DNA of 6,822 bases, taken from assembly GCA_947304495.1 (NCBI GenBank), contig CAMZBG010000044.1:1-6822 (forward strand), given 5' to 3'. Below are positions 4,713 through 6,822 of the stretch, piece after piece; position 1 is the stretch's first letter, and each line of letters starts with the position of its first letter. Origin of the DNA: an uncultured Clostridia bacterium (GTDB lineage: Bacteria > Bacillota_I > Bacilli_A > RF39 > UBA660). The notes under the pieces are model-generated. The model did not search any database, was not told the DNA's origin, and worked only from the letters and a program-made list of their open reading frames with translations. The position numbers and the translations under genes are program-made.

Positions 4713-5726
4713 ATGGAAAAAATTAGTTTAAATTATGCACAGAGTATCTGTGCAGCAAGAGTATTTTTAAATACCTTTGGTCTTATTTTAGAAGATGTAA
4801 ATGAAATTGATGCCTCATCTAAAATCGGCATATTCGATTCAAATACGAATAGAGTAGGTGAATTACATTTTGAAGATATGAAAGTCTTAATTTCAGCTGA
4901 ATATTATGACAATGCTAGTTTGGTAGCTAGCTATTTCATCCCCACAATCTATTTAAGTTATAATATCCATAAATGGACAAGTGATATTGACTTTAGCTGT
5001 TCATTAGGATCAAAATTTAATATATGTGGTCGCTTCCCAATCGAAAGCTTCATTAACGATAATATGGAATTTAGTTGTTATTGTCATCCATCTTTAGAAT
5101 ATACAATTCCTGGTAAAGAAGTTACTAGTATTGGAATACTAAATGATGATGGTATATTTAAAGCTGATACTAAAATTGGTGATTATCATGAAGAAATAAA
5201 TGTAAATCCTATGGCTATATTTGGAAAAAGTATTAGCCATATAATAACAGTTGGACCATACAATAATGGAAAAGACCATTGGCCTTATTATCGAGAATTT
5301 AGTGTTACTGCTCAAAATAATGCAGAATCTAATGAAGGAGAATTAGTCGTATCAACAACTGAAACAGCTAATAGTATTGATCTTTTACATCAAAGTAAAG
5401 TAGTTAAAATGATATCTAGTCCAGAATCAAGAGAAACATTAGATTTTAAATCATTATTAGCCTTTAATCCCAGACTTCATCAAAGCATATCTAGACTAAG
5501 TAATAATTTAACCTTATGGGGTAGCCCAATACTAGATTATATGCTAAGCAATCTAAATGATTATCTTGATGATACAGCTTTTTATTTTTTATTAGGTATT
5601 GACAAAACAACTGTACCTTACCAAAATGGGGCTAATAATATAAGTGATGCCTACTTTGGAACTGCTCAAAATAAAGAATTCTTAACTAAGCAACAAAAAG
5701 CCTTGATAAGAGGCAATAATAATTAA
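4713..5726 (+). CDS. orphan protein, 337 residues, last gene of HIT-mazG operon
   Basis: I do not recognise this protein. There is no signal peptide or clear membrane segment, although residues 65-83 (SLVASYFIPTIYLSYNI) are moderately hydrophobic. Residues 1-30 look helical. About 35-200 is strand-rich, with six cysteines between 13 and 124 including C122-Y-C124. A polar linker (200-222) leads to a helical C-terminal part (223-337) with LLAFNPRLHQSISRLSNNL and LDYMLSNLNDYLDD. The start is well supported by AGGAGG (4698-4703) nine bases upstream. It sits 42 bases after the MazG gene with no terminator between them and is followed by a strong one, so co-transcription with HIT and MazG is likely. 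That does not establish a nucleotide-related function. A TGGTATAAC at 4684-4692 could be a promoter of its own, but it nearly touches the SD. Confidence 0.82.
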   Translation: MEKISLNYAQSICAARVFLNTFGLILEDVNEIDASSKIGIFDSNTNRVGELHFEDMKVLISAEYYDNASLVASYFIPTIYLSYNIHKWTSDIDFSCSLGSKFNICGRFPIESFINDNMEFSCYCHPSLEYTIPGKEVTSIGILNDDGIFKADTKIGDYHEEINVNPMAIFGKSISHIITVGPYNNGKDHWPYYREFSVTAQNNAESNEGELVVSTTETANSIDLLHQSKVVKMISSPESRETLDFKSLLAFNPRLHQSISRLSNNLTLWGSPILDYMLSNLNDYLDDTAFYFLLGIDKTTVPYQNGANNISDAYFGTAQNKEFLTKQQKALIRGNNN

Positions 5727-5737
5727 AATAGATTATG

Positions 5738-5767
5738 AAAACGATTATTAAAAAATAATCGTTTTTT
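5738..5767 (+). terminator. intrinsic terminator of the HIT-mazG-orphan operon
   Basis: AAAACGATTATT (5738-5749) pairs perfectly with AATAATCGTTTT (5754-5765) around an AAAA loop, followed by more T. Twelve uninterrupted pairs make this the most regular hairpin in the window. It begins 11 bases after the stop. The A-tract on its left makes it potentially bidirectional. Confidence 0.92.
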
Positions 5768-5783
5768 AATTATTAAAGTGTCA

Positions 5784-5797
5784 AGAAAACGTTCAAA
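5784..5797. promoter_or_regulatory. possible CcpA (cre-like) site
   Basis: AGAAAACGTTCAAA fits the catabolite-responsive consensus TGWAANCGNTNWCA at all but two positions (first and thirteenth), and it lies just upstream of the promoter of the edge hydrolase. No carbon-metabolism gene is visible to support it. Confidence 0.2.
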
Positions 5798-5810
5798 AAT
5801 GTAAATTCTA

Positions 5811-5839
5811 TTTACATAAAAACAATAGTATGATATATA
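5811..5839 (+). promoter_or_regulatory. promoter of the edge hydrolase gene
   Basis: TTTACA (5811-5816), 17-base spacer, TATATA (5834-5839) with TG at 5831-5832. This is the best-spaced -35/-10 pair in the window. The predicted leader is about 40 bases, longer than at the other genes. Confidence 0.65.
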
Positions 5840-5884
5840 TAAATTATAGATAGTAAGCATATAAAACAACTAAAGGAGGTCAAA

Positions 5885-6822
5885 ATGGCTAAATATACTG
5901 GCACAGGTAAATATGGCGGTTATTCCTTGGGACAAGTTTATAAAGTAGGCGACACCGAAGTATATGTCTATTTACCTAAAAATATTGGCAGCAATTCCGT
6001 TATTAATGGAACAATACACTTCCCTGGACAAGGAGGTTATTTACAAGGATGTGAATGCGGCGGGATTTCCAATTATTATGGATCAACAAACGATATTCCT
6101 AACGCATATATTGCTGTAAAAAAATGCAGTGGTATTAGTGAGGCTCGTTTAAATGAAGTTCTTGAATGCATTAAAAAACAACAAGGAATAGAGATTAACG
6201 TAACGGATTATAGTGGCTTTAGTGCTGGTGGCGGATTTATCTTGGATAGTTTTTCCCAACATCTATCGAAAAACCCTGATGCTCCTCAGACTGGTTTGAC
6301 GTTATATGATCCGTATCATACTTTTCCAAGAAATTGGAGGCAACAAGGTCGATATTTTACAGAAGACTCTAGCAAGAGTTATAAAGACTATAATCCAACA
6401 TTAATGAAACAAATGCAAGAAAATGGATCATATGTTAGAGTTTTTGCACCGAACAATCACATAAATGATTTCGCTGGAACAAGGTTTTTTAATAGTGCAG
6501 CAAGAAATAGCATACCGACAGTTATTATATCAAGCAATGCAAAACATAACCAATTTTTAAAAACAACTACTGAAGATGGCTGGATGTCATATTTTAATGG
6601 TATGATTTCTATAGATCAGGTAAAAAATGCACATAATTATAAAATAACTATTCCAAAAGTTGAAGGAGGAACAAAAGTAACTTGGCACACATATAAGTTG
6701 GCAGATTTACAACGAGCAAGCACTAATCCTAATAGTTGCAGCCAAGATTTATTGGATGCTTTAAATGCCCTTGAAGCAAATAGAGTTAATATTAATTTTG
6801 ACTACCTATCTGAAATTGGAGA
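5885..6822 (+). CDS. alpha/beta-hydrolase-like protein, 3' end outside window
   Basis: 312 codons are visible and the frame is still open at the window edge. The start is certain: AAAGGAGGT at 5872-5880, four bases before the ATG. There is no classical signal peptide. The order of elements matches the alpha/beta-hydrolase fold: HFPGQGGY at 45-52 after a strand (oxyanion-hole position), GFSAG at 111-115 (nucleophile elbow, Ser113), LYDPY at 140-144 (candidate acid Asp142) and AKHNQF at 219-224 (candidate His221). Four cysteines lie in the N-terminal third, two in GCECG (55-59). After about residue 265 the catalytic domain seems finished, and a helical segment (KLADLQRA; QDLLDALNALEANR) begins, perhaps a second domain. 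Ester, thioester or peptide hydrolysis are all possible; the substrate is unknown. It is the first gene of a new unit. Its 5' part is richer in G+C than neighbouring genes: 23 and 24 of 60 in two counted lines, against 15 and 16 in lines from the two orphan genes at 910 and 4713. Confidence 0.8.
   Translation, partial: MAKYTGTGKYGGYSLGQVYKVGDTEVYVYLPKNIGSNSVINGTIHFPGQGGYLQGCECGGISNYYGSTNDIPNAYIAVKKCSGISEARLNEVLECIKKQQGIEINVTDYSGFSAGGGFILDSFSQHLSKNPDAPQTGLTLYDPYHTFPRNWRQQGRYFTEDSSKSYKDYNPTLMKQMQENGSYVRVFAPNNHINDFAGTRFFNSAARNSIPTVIISSNAKHNQFLKTTTEDGWMSYFNGMISIDQVKNAHNYKITIPKVEGGTKVTWHTYKLADLQRASTNPNSCSQDLLDALNALEANRVNINFDYLSEIG

Noticed and set aside
1..6822. UGA=Trp genetic code (Mycoplasma type)
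   Set aside because: Tryptophans in the identified genes are TGG, with no in-frame TGA, so the standard bacterial code fits.
1..6822. tRNA, rRNA, CRISPR array, insertion sequence or integrase attachment site
   Set aside because: No cloverleaf, regularly spaced repeats, transposase or recombinase frame, or flanking terminal inverted repeats were seen.

Overview
The window is AT-rich, with Shine-Dalgarno (SD) sites in front of most genes, intrinsic terminators, and compact spacing typical of low-GC Firmicutes or Mollicutes-like Bacilli. Every tryptophan I checked is TGG, and confirmed stops are TAA or TAG, so the standard bacterial code fits better than the UGA=Trp code of Mycoplasma. A gut-type uncultured Bacilli lineage is an inference from composition and from the style of the orphan proteins; there is no marker gene to fix the taxon.

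Layout, left to right. The window opens in the last 30 codons of an unidentified gene whose stop overlaps the start of a small lipoprotein gene (87-581, +). A 328-base gene-free stretch follows, with two hairpins, an intrinsic terminator, a 26-base near-perfect palindrome and a strong extended -10 promoter. That promoter drives an orphan soluble protein of 321 residues (910-1875, +). After its terminator lie a short open frame that looks like a gene remnant and a bidirectional terminator. Converging on it from the right is a 431-residue cytosolic protein with an HELGH zinc-peptidase motif (2051-3346, -).

The centre is a recognisable nucleotide-metabolism block. Cytidine deaminase (3436-3825, -) is divergent from a HIT-family hydrolase (3936-4310, +), followed by a MazG/YpjD-like pyrophosphohydrolase (4344-4670, +) and a 337-residue orphan (4713-5726, +). 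The last three have short gaps, no terminator between them and a strong terminator at the end, so they look like one operon. Together the recognised genes fit pyrimidine salvage and clean-up of nucleotides.

The right edge carries the first 312 codons of a new transcription unit (5885 onward, +). It looks like an alpha/beta-hydrolase with a G-F-S-A-G nucleophile elbow, and its start is visibly richer in G+C than the genes to its left. Most start sites in the window share an extended -10 (TGnTATAAT-like) promoter with a weak -35. The least explained items are the three orphan proteins (321, 431 and 337 residues), the edge hydrolase, and the structured non-coding stretch at 582-909.
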